The notes under the pieces were generated by a model, which was not told where the DNA came from, searched no databases, and saw only the letters and a list, made by a program, of their open reading frames with translations. Source: Streptomyces sp. NA04227 (GTDB lineage Bacteria; Actinomycetota; Actinomycetes; Streptomycetales; Streptomycetaceae). Taken from it: DNA of 64,000 nt. Below, in pieces: positions 1-9,082 of this stretch; the stretch's first letter is position 1, and every line of letters begins with the position of its first letter. Location: NCBI RefSeq assembly GCF_013364195.1, contig NZ_CP054918.1, positions 6,437,001 through 6,501,000 of the forward strand. Reading direction: 5' to 3'. A program made the translations under genes and the position numbers.

Positions 1-406
1 GGTCGGTGCCCTTGGTGATCTTGTCGTCGGCGCGCGTCAGCAGGTCCTGGTGAGCGAGGAAGTACGGCCCGGCGAAGTCGACCTTCTCCTCGCGCTCGGG
101 CGTGATCGAGTACGTGGCCACGATGAACTTCACGTCGCCGTTCTTGAGCGCGTTCTCACGGTCGGCGCTCTTGGTCTCGACGAACTCGATGTCCTTCTCG
201 TCGTAGCCGAGTTCCTTGGCGATGTACCGGGCGACGTCGACGTCGAAGCCGGCGAACTCACCGTTGGGCGTCTTCTGTCCCATGCCCGGCTGGTCGATCT
301 TGATTCCGACCTTGAGCTTGTCGCCACTGTCGTTCGAACAAGCAGTAGCCGTACCCACCAGGGCGAGAGCGGCGGCCGCGGCGACGGAGACCTTGCGGAG
401 CTTCAT
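1..406 (-). CDS. gluB: Glutamate ABC transporter substrate-binding lipoprotein (5' part; C-terminus beyond window)
   Basis: Binds extracellular glutamate and delivers it to the GluCD permease. The visible part is about 135 residues: a lipoprotein signal peptide with lipobox Cys near residue 23 (GTATAC-SND), then the start of an SBP_bac_3 domain containing the family sequence IDQPGMGQKTPNGEFAGFDV. The ATG at 406 is preferred over the in-frame ATG at 415 because an AAAGG ribosome site lies 9 nt before it and overlaps the upstream codon. The gene follows gluA in the same direction with a 113-nt gap. The permease genes should lie to the left of the window. The family assignment is firm; glutamate specificity is inferred from the gluRK context. 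Confidence 0.93.
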   Translation of the reverse strand, partial: MKLRKVSVAAAAALALVGTATACSNDSGDKLKVGIKIDQPGMGQKTPNGEFAGFDVDVARYIAKELGYDEKDIEFVETKSADRENALKNGDVKFIVATYSITPEREEKVDFAGPYFLAHQDLLTRADDKITKGTD

Positions 407-519
407 GGTGAACATCCTTTGATTCGGCACCAGGAGGGCCTGGTTGCAGGGGAGGCAAGGAAAGCCGGGCGGGAGGGGGCGCGCCGGGCGCCTCGCCTCC
501 TGCGGGGAAGGATCGTGCC

Positions 520-1296
520 TCAGTGATGCAGGATCTTGGAGAGGAAGTCCTTCGCACGGTCGCTGCGCGGGTTGCTGAAGAACTGGTCCGGGGTGGCTTC
601 CTCCACGATCCGCCCGTCCGCCATGAAGACGACACGGTTGGCCGCGGAGCGGGCGAAGCCCATCTCGTGGGTGACGACGACCATGGTCATGCCGTCCCGG
701 GCCAGCTGCTGCATGACCTCCAGGACCTCGTTGATCATCTCGGGGTCGAGGGCCGAGGTGGGCTCGTCGAAGAGCATCACCTTCGGGTCCATCGCCAGGG
801 CGCGGGCGATCGCCACCCGCTGCTGCTGGCCACCGGAGAGCTGGGCGGGGAACTTGTCCGCCTGCGAGGCGACTCCCACCCGGTCCAGGAGCTCACGTGC
901 CTTTCGCTCCGCCGCCTTCTTGTCCGCCTTGCGGACCTTCACCTGGCCCAGCGTCACGTTCTCGAGCACCGTCTTGTGCGCGAAGAGGTTGAACGACTGG
1001 AAGACCATGCCGACGTCGGCGCGCAGCTTGGCGAGCGCCTTGCCCTCCGCGGGCAGCGCCTTGCCGTCGATCGCGATCGAGCCGGAGTCGATGGTCTCGA
1101 GCCGGTTGATCGTGCGGCACAGCGTCGACTTGCCGGAGCCGGAGGGCCCGATGACGACGAGCACCTCGCCCCGCTGGATGGTCAGGTCGATGTCCTGGAG
1201 GACATGCAGTGCGCCGAAGTGCTTGTTGACGCCGCTGAGCACCACCAGTTCGTCGGCCGCGGGTACGGCGTCCTTGGCCACCGATACGTGGGTCAT
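520..1296 (-). CDS. gluA: Glutamate ABC transporter ATP-binding protein
   Basis: Cytoplasmic ATPase energising glutamate uptake, 258 aa, normal length for the polar amino-acid (GlnQ/GluA) family. Walker [10 protein letters not shown] is at residues 50-58, signature LSGGQQQ at 153-159, Walker B LFDEP at about 175-179 and the H-loop His at 210. It is the first gene of a leftward operon continuing into gluB, and is divergent from the gluR-gluK two-component genes, an arrangement known from S. coelicolor where GluR controls gluABCD. Confidence 0.95.
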   Translation of the reverse strand: MTHVSVAKDAVPAADELVVLSGVNKHFGALHVLQDIDLTIQRGEVLVVIGPSGSGKSTLCRTINRLETIDSGSIAIDGKALPAEGKALAKLRADVGMVFQSFNLFAHKTVLENVTLGQVKVRKADKKAAERKARELLDRVGVASQADKFPAQLSGGQQQRVAIARALAMDPKVMLFDEPTSALDPEMINEVLEVMQQLARDGMTMVVVTHEMGFARSAANRVVFMADGRIVEEATPDQFFSNPRSDRAKDFLSKILHH

Positions 1297-1628
1297 CCGC
1301 TACTTGCTCCGTCCTCCTCGGTTGCGAGGACCTTAGTGACGCCGCCCGAGCAGCGTCATTACATCTGAGGGGAAATTGAGCATAACGATCCGGCTTCGGA
1401 CGGGCACCGGTAGTCACCGGGGCACGTCTTCAGTCAGTGGGCTACCAGTGGACGCGTACCGGCTGGATAACGGAAGCCCACTACAGTGCGGCATTCCCTT
1501 GACGGCGCGCCCGTGATCGGGATGGATGCTCTGTTGGGTACCGAATTGTGACCTCGGGGCCCGGTGCCATTCGCTCGAACGAGTGGCCGCATCGACGAGG
1601 ACAACGAGACGACAACGAGAGGAGACGC
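1297..1628. promoter_or_regulatory. Divergent gluA / gluR control region
   Basis: 332 nt between the two divergent starts, so it must hold both promoters and probably the GluR operator. Visible elements are an 8-bp inverted repeat, AGTGGGCT at 1436-1443 and AGCCCACT at 1475-1482, and a TTGACG -35-like hexamer at 1499-1504 facing gluR without a clear -10 at standard spacing. No coding sequence is convincing here. Confidence 0.5.
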
Positions 1629-2330
1629 GTGAGACTGCTGCTTGTCGAGGACGACGATCATGTGGCCGCGGCCCTCTCGGCGGTGCTGTCCCGGCACGGC
1701 TTCGAGGTCGTGCACGCGCGCAGCGGCGAGGAGGCCCTGCAGGCACTGCTGCCCGACGACTCCGGCTGCGTCCAGGCCTTCGGGGTGGTCCTGCTCGACC
1801 TCGGCCTGCCCGACCAGGACGGCTTCGAGGTCTGCGGCCGGATCCGCAAGCGCACCAGCACCCCGGTGATCATGGTCACCGCGCGCGCCGATGTGCGCTC
1901 GCGCATCCACGGCCTGAACCTCGGCGCCGACGACTACGTGGTGAAGCCGTACGACACGGGGGAGCTGCTCGCCCGTATCCATGCCGTGAGCCGCCGCCAC
2001 GCCTCGGGCGAGGGGGAGAGCCTGCCCGCCGGGGACATCCTCACGCTCGGCCCGGTCCACGTCGAGCTGCCCACCCGGCAGGTCAGCGTCGGCGGCGAGG
2101 TGGTGCAGCTGACCCGCAAGGAGTTCGATCTGCTGGCCCTGCTCGCGCAGCGGCCCGGGGTCGTCTTCCGTCGGGAGCAGATCATCAGCGAGGTCTGGCG
2201 CACCAGTTGGGAAGGCACGGGCCGCACTCTCGAGGTGCATGTGGCCTCGCTGCGGTCCAAGCTGCGGATGCCCGCCCTGATCGAGACGGTCCGCGGAGTC
2301 GGTTACCGGCTTGTGGCCCCCGCCGGTTAG
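1629..2330 (+). CDS. gluR: OmpR/PhoB-family response regulator, GluR-like
   Basis: DNA-binding response regulator of 233 aa. The receiver domain (about 1-115) has acidic residues E8-D10, phospho-acceptor D57 in VVLLDLGLPD and the conserved K107 in VVKPYD; a winged-helix Trans_reg_C domain (about 135-230) ends with the usual VRGVGYRL. The GTG at 1629 is chosen because GAGAGGAG lies just upstream and the receiver domain begins directly at VRLLLVEDD; a longer in-frame reading from 1548 adds only unstructured residues. It is followed 9 nt later by the kinase gene. In S. coelicolor the equivalent GluR activates glutamate uptake genes; that role is inferred here from synteny. Confidence 0.92.
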   Translation: MRLLLVEDDDHVAAALSAVLSRHGFEVVHARSGEEALQALLPDDSGCVQAFGVVLLDLGLPDQDGFEVCGRIRKRTSTPVIMVTARADVRSRIHGLNLGADDYVVKPYDTGELLARIHAVSRRHASGEGESLPAGDILTLGPVHVELPTRQVSVGGEVVQLTRKEFDLLALLAQRPGVVFRREQIISEVWRTSWEGTGRTLEVHVASLRSKLRMPALIETVRGVGYRLVAPAG

Positions 2331-2338
2331 CTTTCCCT

Positions 2339-3748
2339 GTGCACTCTCGTCTGCTGCCGCTGCTCATCGTCCTCATGGCGGGCGTGCTTCTCGCGCTCGG
2401 CTTTCCGCTGGCGGTGAGCGTGGCCGCCGCCGAGCAGCAGAAGGTCGTCGTCGACCGGATCGACGACACGGCCCGGTTCGCCTCGCTCGCGCAGTACGTC
2501 ACCCAGCGCTCGACCGGCTCGCGCCGCACCGTCAAGGACGAGCGCCAGGAGACCCTGGAGCACGAACTCGACCGCTACCACGAGGTGTACGGGATCAGGG
2601 CGGGCGTCTTCTACCGCGACGACGAGCCCATGGCGCACGCCCCGCAGTCCTGGTACCTGCCCGCGCGGGGCGCCGAGCGGAAGGCGTTCCAGGAGGCGCT
2701 CCTTTCGCGGCCCGGGCACGACCCGGCGCAGGTCTGGCCCTGGCAGCGCGGCGGACGGCTGATCGTCGCCTCGCCGGTGGTACGGGACGGGGACGTGGTG
2801 GCCGTGGTGGTCACCGACTCGCCGACCGGTCAGATGCGCTCCAGGACCCTGCGCACCTGGCTGCTCATCTGCCTGGGCGAGGGCGCCGCGATGCTGCTCG
2901 CCGTCGGTGCCGCGCTGCGGCTGACCGGCTGGGTGCTGCGGCCGGTACGGGTACTCGACGCGACCACCCACGACATCGCCACCGGACGGCTGAAGTCGCG
3001 CGTCGCCGAGACCGGCGGGCCGCCCGAACTGCGGCGCCTGGCACAGTCGTTCAACGAGATGGCGGACAACGTCGAGGAGGTGCTCGAACAGCAGCGGGCC
3101 TTCGTCGCCGACGCCTCGCACCAGCTGCGCAATCCGCTGGCCGCCCTGCTGTTGCGCATCGAGCTGCTTGCCCTCGAACTGCCCGAGGGCAACGAGGAGA
3201 TCGCCTCCGTACGCACCGAGGGCAAGCGTCTGGCCCAGGTTCTCGACGACCTCCTCGACCTCGCCCTCGCCGAGCACGCGGACGCCGACCTGGGACTGAC
3301 CGACCTCGGCGAACTGGCCGCCGAACGCGTCGCCTCCTGGCGCGCGACCGCCGAGGCCAAGGGCGTACGCCTGACCGGCCACTGCCCCGCCCTGACCGCC
3401 TGGGCCGACCCGGTGGCCGTCTCCAGCGCCCTGGACGCCGTGATCGACAACGCCGTCAAGTTCACCCCGGAAGGCGGCGAGGTACGCGTCCTGGTCGCCG
3501 TGGAGGGCGAGCGCGCCGTGGTCCGGGTGCTCGACGAGGGGCCCGGCCTCACCGAGGAGGAGCTCTCCCGTATCGGCGACCGCTTCTGGCGCAGCAACCG
3601 GCACCAGAACATCAAGGGGTCGGGCCTGGGCCTGTCCATCACCCGGGCGCTGCTCGCGGCGGGCGACGGCACCCTCTCGTACGCGCACCGCGATCCGCAC
3701 GGTCTCGAGGCCAGCGTCTCGCTGCCGCGCAGTTCGCCGCAGCCCTGA
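2339..3748 (+). CDS. gluK: Sensor histidine kinase, GluK-like
   Basis: Membrane sensor kinase, about 469 aa. Transmembrane segments at about 5-28 and 173-196 enclose an extracytoplasmic sensor domain of about 140 residues. A HAMP domain follows, then HisKA with H261 in the box DASHQLRNP, then HATPase_c with N-box DNAVKF and G-boxes DEGPGL and GSGLGLS. The GTG at 2339 gives a complete first membrane helix; its ribosome site is weak, so coupling to the upstream stop codon (2328-2330) is likely. It forms an operon with gluR and presumably senses extracellular glutamate. Confidence 0.9.
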   Translation: MHSRLLPLLIVLMAGVLLALGFPLAVSVAAAEQQKVVVDRIDDTARFASLAQYVTQRSTGSRRTVKDERQETLEHELDRYHEVYGIRAGVFYRDDEPMAHAPQSWYLPARGAERKAFQEALLSRPGHDPAQVWPWQRGGRLIVASPVVRDGDVVAVVVTDSPTGQMRSRTLRTWLLICLGEGAAMLLAVGAALRLTGWVLRPVRVLDATTHDIATGRLKSRVAETGGPPELRRLAQSFNEMADNVEEVLEQQRAFVADASHQLRNPLAALLLRIELLALELPEGNEEIASVRTEGKRLAQVLDDLLDLALAEHADADLGLTDLGELAAERVASWRATAEAKGVRLTGHCPALTAWADPVAVSSALDAVIDNAVKFTPEGGEVRVLVAVEGERAVVRVLDEGPGLTEEELSRIGDRFWRSNRHQNIKGSGLGLSITRALLAAGDGTLSYAHRDPHGLEASVSLPRSSPQP

Positions 3749-3827
3749 CCGTTTCCCGGTGGAACCGAACTGGCCGTCGCAGGGCGGGAGTTGGGCCCGT
3801 ACGGCCGCGAGTGCGGCTCATACGCGA

Positions 3828-3856
3828 CGGCCGGGCCCCGCTCAGGGACCCGGCCG
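3828..3856. terminator. Hairpin between convergent gluK and the GH38 gene
   Basis: GC-rich inverted repeat, arms CGGCCGGG and CCCGGCCG with a short loop, in the 127-nt convergent gap. It is likely a bidirectional terminator for gluRK and for the glycosidase operon. Confidence 0.55.
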
Positions 3857-3875
3857 CCATGAGTGCTGTACGTAC

Positions 3876-6800
3876 TCAGCCGCTCACGGCCAAGCGCAGT
3901 GTCACCAGCTGGAACGGGCGCAGCGCAAGCGCCACCGCACCGTCCTCGACGACGAACCGGGGCCCGTCCGCGAGTTCGCGCTCAAGGAGATCGGTCGCGA
4001 CGACGGAGGCGGCCGGGAAGCCGAGGCGCAGCTTGGTCCGGGCGCGGCCGCCGGTCGCCTCGTAGAGCCGGACGACTACGTCGCCCGAGCCGTCGTCGGC
4101 GAGTTTGACCGCGCTGACGACCACCGCGTCGTCCTCGGTCCACGCCAGCGGGGAGACCGCGCCCGAGCCAGGTACGCGCCGCTCCGGCAGGTTGATGCGG
4201 TAGCCCTCGCGGACCGCGTCGGTGATCGAGGCGCCGGGGACCAGGGAGTGGCGGAAGCGGTGCACGCCCTGGTCGGTCTCGGGGTCGGGGAAGCGGGGGG
4301 CGCGCAGCAGGGAGACGCGGACCGTGGTGGTGGTGCCGGAGTCCTCCGGGCGGACGGTGCGGGTGACGTCGTGTCCGTAGGTGGAGTCGTTGACCAGGGC
4401 GACGCCGAAACCGGGCTCGGCGAAGTGGACGAAGCGGTGCTGGCAGGCCTCGAACTTGGCCGCCTCCCAGCTGGTGTTGGTGTGGGTGGGCCGGTACAGG
4501 TGGCCGAACTGGGTCTCGGCGGCGTACCGGTCGGTGTGCAGGTCGAGCGGGAACGCCGCCTTGAGGAACTTCTCGGTCTCGTGCCAGTCGACCTCGGTGT
4601 CGATGTCGAGCCGTGCGCTGTCGGCGGCCAGCCGCAGGACCTGGGTGACGCGCGAGGAGCCGAAGGAGCGGGTCACGGTGACGGCCGCGGCGCCCGGTTC
4701 CTCGGCGACGGTCACGGAGTCCGCCTCGGTGAGGTCGGTGACGACGTTGCGGTAGAACTCGTCGACGTCCCAGGCGTCCCACATGTTCGGGAAGTCGGGG
4801 TGGAGCTGGAGCAGGTTGGCCGCCCGTCCCGGCGCGATCGTCTCCCGGTCGGCGCGGATGTCGTACACGGAGACGACGAGCCCGCGCGTGTCGATGGCCA
4901 CCCGCAGCAGGCCGTTGTCGAGGCCGTGGCCGCCGTCGGGGAGCGAGGTGACGGTGACGGTGCCCTCGGCGCTGGCCGCGGGTGCGGCGCCGCCCGCGAG
5001 GGCACCGGCGCGCGAGTGCGGGGCCGCGTTGAACACCAGCTCCGCACCCGGCTGCGCGGGCTCGCCGGCCAGCGCGCGCTGGGCGCCGTCGATGATCGCG
5101 TTCAGTTCCCCGGCCAGGCGCTGATAGGTGGCGCGGGCTTCACGGTGCACCCAGGCGATGGACGAGCCGGGCAGGATGTCGTGGAACTGGTGCAGCAGTA
5201 CGGTCTTCCAGATCCGGTCCAACTCCTCGTAGGGGTACGGGAATTGGCTGCGTACGGCGGCGGTGGCGGCCCAGAGTTCGGCCTCGCGCAGCAGGTGTTC
5301 GCTGCGGCGGTTGCCCTGCTTGGTCTGGGCCTGGCTGGTGAGGGTGGCGCGGTGCAGCTCCAGGTAGAGCTCGCCCGCCCAGACCGGCGGTTCGGCGTAT
5401 TCGGCCTCGGCCTTGGCGAAGAAGGCGGCCGGGGACTCCCACTCGACGGTGGGGGAGCCCTCCAGGTTCGCGAGCCGCCGTGACTTGGCGACCATCTCCC
5501 GGGTGGTGCCGCCGCCCCCGTCGCCCCAGCCGGTGGGGGCGAGCGAGTGCCGGGCCTTGCCCTTGTCCTTGAAGTTCGTCGCGGCGTGGGCGATTTCGCG
5601 GCCGAGCATCGAGCAGTTGTAGGTGTCGACGGGCGGGAAGTGGGTGAAGATCCGGGTGCCGTCGATGCCCTCCCACTGGAAGGTGTGGTGCGGGAACTTG
5701 TTGATCTGCGACCAGGAGATCTTCTGGGTCAGCAGCCACTTCGCCCCGGCCGCCTTGATGATCTGCGGAAGTCCGGCCGCGAAGCCGAAGGTGTCCGGCA
5801 GCCAGGCCTCGTCGTTCTCGATGCCGAACTCGTCGAGGAAGAAGCGCTTGCCGTGCACGAACTGGCGGGCCATGGCCTCCGAGCCCGGCATGTTGGTGTC
5901 GGACTCGACCCACATGCCGCCCGCGGGCACGAACCGGCCCTCCGCGACGGCCTTCTTGACCTTGGCGTAGACCTCGGGCCGGTGCTCCTTGATCCACGCG
6001 AACTGCTGCGCCTGCGACATGGCGAACACGAACTCGGGCTCGTCCTCCAGGAGCGCGGTCATGTTCGCGGTGGTGCGGGCGACCTTGCGGACGGTCTCGC
6101 GCAGCGGCCACAGCCAGGCGGAGTCGATGTGGGCGTGGCCGACCGCGCTGATGCGGTGCGCGGAGGCGTCCGCGGGCGAGGACAGCACCTCGGTGAGGCG
6201 GGCGCGGGCCGCGGCCGCCGTGCCCGGCACGTCCTGGAGGTCGACCGCGTCAAGCGCGCGGCCGAGCGCACGCAGCAGATCGGCCCGGCGCCCGCTGTCC
6301 AGGGGCAGTTCGTGCATCAGCTCACCGGCCACCTCCAGATCCATCACCAGCTCCCAGACCTCGGTCTCGAAGACGGCCAGATCCATCCGTGCGAGGCGGT
6401 ACTGCGGCTCGCTGCCCGCGGTGTCCTTGTCGCCGAGCCGAGTGGGCAGGAAGGGGTGGTAGTCGAGGATGACCGGATTGGACGCCGCCTCCAGGCGCCA
6501 CTCGACCCGCTCGCCGCCGGCCACCGGAGCGCCCACCCGTACCCACTGGTTGCGCGGGTTGAGGCCCTTCACCGGCTCGCCGTCCGGGGTGTAGACGAGC
6601 GCTTCGCACTGGAAGCCCGGCATCTTCTCGTCGAAGCCGAGGTCGAGCACCGCCTCCACGGTGCGGCCCGCCCATTCCTCGGGAACGGTGCCGGTCACCT
6701 TGAACCAGGTGGTGGCCCACGGAGCCCCCCACGCGTCGCCGACCGCGACCGGTGTGTGCGCGGCCGCGAGACCTTCGGCCACCGGCACCGGCTCGCCGGG

Positions 6801-6914
6801 GGCGACCCAGGCCTCCACGGTCAGCGGCACCGAGTGCGAGTAGACGGCGGGGAGGATGCGCTCCTTGAGGACGCGCTGCAGACGGGCCTCGATCAGGCCG
6901 CGGTCGTCATGCAT
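3876..6914 (-). CDS. Alpha-mannosidase, glycoside hydrolase family 38
   Basis: Releases alpha-linked mannose, probably from imported high-mannose oligosaccharides. The protein is 1012 aa, normal for bacterial/lysosomal-type class II GH38. It has an N-terminal beta domain (about 1-250), then the catalytic barrel with zinc ligands H260, H262 and D264 in the motif HAHIDSAWLWP, and nucleophile D374 in WLPDTFGF; the helical middle and C-terminal beta domains follow. No signal peptide is visible, so it should act in the cytoplasm. It is the last gene of the minus-strand operon, 48 nt after the GH85 gene. Substrate is inferred from the neighbouring GH85 and GH5 enzymes. Confidence 0.93.
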   Translation of the reverse strand: MHDDRGLIEARLQRVLKERILPAVYSHSVPLTVEAWVAPGEPVPVAEGLAAAHTPVAVGDAWGAPWATTWFKVTGTVPEEWAGRTVEAVLDLGFDEKMPGFQCEALVYTPDGEPVKGLNPRNQWVRVGAPVAGGERVEWRLEAASNPVILDYHPFLPTRLGDKDTAGSEPQYRLARMDLAVFETEVWELVMDLEVAGELMHELPLDSGRRADLLRALGRALDAVDLQDVPGTAAAARARLTEVLSSPADASAHRISAVGHAHIDSAWLWPLRETVRKVARTTANMTALLEDEPEFVFAMSQAQQFAWIKEHRPEVYAKVKKAVAEGRFVPAGGMWVESDTNMPGSEAMARQFVHGKRFFLDEFGIENDEAWLPDTFGFAAGLPQIIKAAGAKWLLTQKISWSQINKFPHHTFQWEGIDGTRIFTHFPPVDTYNCSMLGREIAHAATNFKDKGKARHSLAPTGWGDGGGGTTREMVAKSRRLANLEGSPTVEWESPAAFFAKAEAEYAEPPVWAGELYLELHRATLTSQAQTKQGNRRSEHLLREAELWAATAAVRSQFPYPYEELDRIWKTVLLHQFHDILPGSSIAWVHREARATYQRLAGELNAIIDGAQRALAGEPAQPGAELVFNAAPHSRAGALAGGAAPAASAEGTVTVTSLPDGGHGLDNGLLRVAIDTRGLVVSVYDIRADRETIAPGRAANLLQLHPDFPNMWDAWDVDEFYRNVVTDLTEADSVTVAEEPGAAAVTVTRSFGSSRVTQVLRLAADSARLDIDTEVDWHETEKFLKAAFPLDLHTDRYAAETQFGHLYRPTHTNTSWEAAKFEACQHRFVHFAEPGFGVALVNDSTYGHDVTRTVRPEDSGTTTTVRVSLLRAPRFPDPETDQGVHRFRHSLVPGASITDAVREGYRINLPERRVPGSGAVSPLAWTEDDAVVVSAVKLADDGSGDVVVRLYEATGGRARTKLRLGFPAASVVATDLLERELADGPRFVVEDGAVALALRPFQLVTLRLAVSG

Positions 6915-6962
6915 GGGGAACTCCGTGTTCTGTGGTGACGGTGCGGGCGGGTGCCGGGTGGA

Positions 6963-9059
6963 CTACCAGGGATGCTCGACGGTTACGGGAGAGGACGCGC
7001 TGTACAACTCGCCCACCGCGCGCAGTTCGAAACGGGCGGCGGGTTCGTTTCCGTCACGTGTCGCCCCCTTCACGTAGTACGCCGACTGCGCGGTCCCGCC
7101 GAGGAAGCGCCGGGTCCCGTCGGACAGCAGACGGTGCAGCTCGTAATGGCGTACGCCGTCACCGGCCGGGTCCCAGGCGAAGCGGAACCGGCCGTCCGTG
7201 CCGCTGCGGGTCACGCGCAGCGCGCGGGGCGCGGGCATCTCGGGGGCGCCGTCGCGCACCGCGAGCGCGCCCAGGCGCCAGGACACCTTCGCCTCCTTGC
7301 CGGTCAGGCGTACGGCGAGCCCGTGCACGGTGCCGGTACCGAGCGAGGACAGCTTCACCGTCGCCGTCGACCAGTCGCCCCGGGTGACGGTCTGCACCGG
7401 AAGGAAGCTGTACGCGAGCGGGGCGCCCGGCTCCTGTGGCGGGCGCAGGGCCACACCCAGTTCCACGGTGACCTCGCCCGCGTCCGCCCGGTGGGTCAGC
7501 TCCACCGTTGTCGCAGGCCCCAACGGCAGCCTGGTGGCGTGCAGTTCGACCGTGGTGGACCGCAGCGCGCCGTCCACGAGCAGGCTGCTGCCGCCGCGCC
7601 AGGCGGCGGCGAAGTCCAGGGTGACCGCGGGGCGTTCGCCCTCGGTGCGCACCACCCAGCGGCGGCCCGGCAGCACGTCCTGGAGCCCGAGATGGTTCCA
7701 TGCGGCCTCGCTGCCGACCTCGCCGTTCTCGTACCAGCGCAGCCCGTGCCCGGTGTTGAAGGTGGTCGCGAACGGCAGGGCGGTCACCGTCGACCGGTCG
7801 GCGACCACGGCCGCCGCGGCCCGCCAACTGCCGCCCGGCTCGGCCGGATCCAGCGACTCGCCGGTCCAGAAGCGGTCGTCGGCGGCGTGGAACTGCCCCG
7901 GCGTCCGCTCCTTGGGCAGATGGTGCAGCGTCCACTCGGGCCGGTAGAAGCCGTACGAGGTGGTGTGCGGGCGATCCGCCGGGAAGAGGGCGTCCCAGTC
8001 GACCCGGGTGTCCCAGCCGTTGGACTCGACGTCGATGCCCGCCCACAGCTCGTACGGGCTGCGGCCGAGCTTGGCCGCCAGGTCGGCCGAGCCGGACAAC
8101 AGCCCCAAGTTCCAGCGGAAGTTGAGGAACACGGTGTCGGCGACCTTGCCGTCCGCGCCGTGGAAGAACTGCTGGTTGTGCTCGTTGAGGGCGTTCTGCC
8201 AGGAGATGGCCCCGCTCTTGTCCATGGCGTCGTACCAGGTGATGCGCAGACCCTCGGCCTCGCCGAGGGTGCGCAGCGCGCGCAGGAAGTCCCGCATACG
8301 GGTGGCGAGTTCACTGTCGCCGCCCTCGGTCTCGACGTTCAGGAACCATCCGTCGAAGCCGTAGGTGGTGGCGACCTGGACGAGCTTGGCGGCCAGCGGG
8401 AAGTCGCCGTGCGCGTCCCGCTGCACCAGGTCGCGGGTCCACTCGATACGTCCGTCGAATGCGGTGGGCGGCAGGAAGACGGTGCCGAGGACCGGGACGC
8501 CGTTGCGGTGCGCGGCGTCCACCACCGGTGCGTTCGGGGCGAGGATCAGGCCCTCGCCGGAGGAGCCGCCCCAGAAGACCAGCTCGTCCCAGTAGGCCCA
8601 GTGGGTGGGCGCGTAGAAGTCGGCGGTCGGGCCGCCCTGCGAGGGGTTGGCGGCGGTGGGCCCGAAGGAGACCAGTGCGCTCACCCGGGCCTGGTCCGTG
8701 CGGGCCGAGGTGTTGACGGGCACCGGTGTGAACCGCTCGGCCAGCGGGACCGAGGCGGTGTTGAAGGCGAGGTCCGGGTCCTTGTCGGGGGACCACTTCC
8801 TGAGCGAGCGCCAGGTGATGCCGTCGCCGGGCGTGCCGGACGGCAGCGAGTCGGGGTACCAGTACGAGGCGTAGGGCTGGAGGTTGTCGGCGGCCGGTTT
8901 CCCGGTAGCCCCGCGAGAGGTGGCGGCCTGTGCGAACGGGGTGCCGAGCAGCGCGGCGGCGGCGCTCGCGCCGAGCAGGACGGTGCGGCGGCTGGGTGGG
9001 GTGTGCCGGGTGGGTTGGTGGGAGGTGCGCCGGGTGGGGTGGTGGGAGGTGTCGGACAC
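6963..9059 (-). CDS. Secreted endo-beta-N-acetylglucosaminidase, family GH85
   Basis: Cleaves the chitobiose core of N-linked glycans (GlcNAc-beta-1,4-GlcNAc), freeing the oligosaccharide. The GH85 motif appears as DGWFLNVE, with catalytic Asn241 (which stabilises the oxazoline) and acid/base Glu243, counted from the GTG at 9059. That start is preferred because AAGGAG lies 6 nt upstream; an in-frame ATG at 9077 would include this sequence. The first 25 residues are His/Arg rich and partly duplicated, then a Tat-type PSRRTVLLGAS signal follows. The C-terminal third holds beta-sandwich and Fn3-like modules (about 480-698). The gene sits between the GH5 and GH38 genes. Confidence 0.9.
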   Translation of the reverse strand: MSDTSHHPTRRTSHQPTRHTPPSRRTVLLGASAAAALLGTPFAQAATSRGATGKPAADNLQPYASYWYPDSLPSGTPGDGITWRSLRKWSPDKDPDLAFNTASVPLAERFTPVPVNTSARTDQARVSALVSFGPTAANPSQGGPTADFYAPTHWAYWDELVFWGGSSGEGLILAPNAPVVDAAHRNGVPVLGTVFLPPTAFDGRIEWTRDLVQRDAHGDFPLAAKLVQVATTYGFDGWFLNVETEGGDSELATRMRDFLRALRTLGEAEGLRITWYDAMDKSGAISWQNALNEHNQQFFHGADGKVADTVFLNFRWNLGLLSGSADLAAKLGRSPYELWAGIDVESNGWDTRVDWDALFPADRPHTTSYGFYRPEWTLHHLPKERTPGQFHAADDRFWTGESLDPAEPGGSWRAAAAVVADRSTVTALPFATTFNTGHGLRWYENGEVGSEAAWNHLGLQDVLPGRRWVVRTEGERPAVTLDFAAAWRGGSSLLVDGALRSTTVELHATRLPLGPATTVELTHRADAGEVTVELGVALRPPQEPGAPLAYSFLPVQTVTRGDWSTATVKLSSLGTGTVHGLAVRLTGKEAKVSWRLGALAVRDGAPEMPAPRALRVTRSGTDGRFRFAWDPAGDGVRHYELHRLLSDGTRRFLGGTAQSAYYVKGATRDGNEPAARFELRAVGELYSASSPVTVEHPW

Positions 9060-9082
9060 GGACGGCTCCTTCGGCATCGGTA

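Noticed and set aside
1526..3748. Response-regulator/kinase fusion
   Set aside because: The frame upstream of 2339 is an out-of-frame shadow of gluR; the two proteins are separate.
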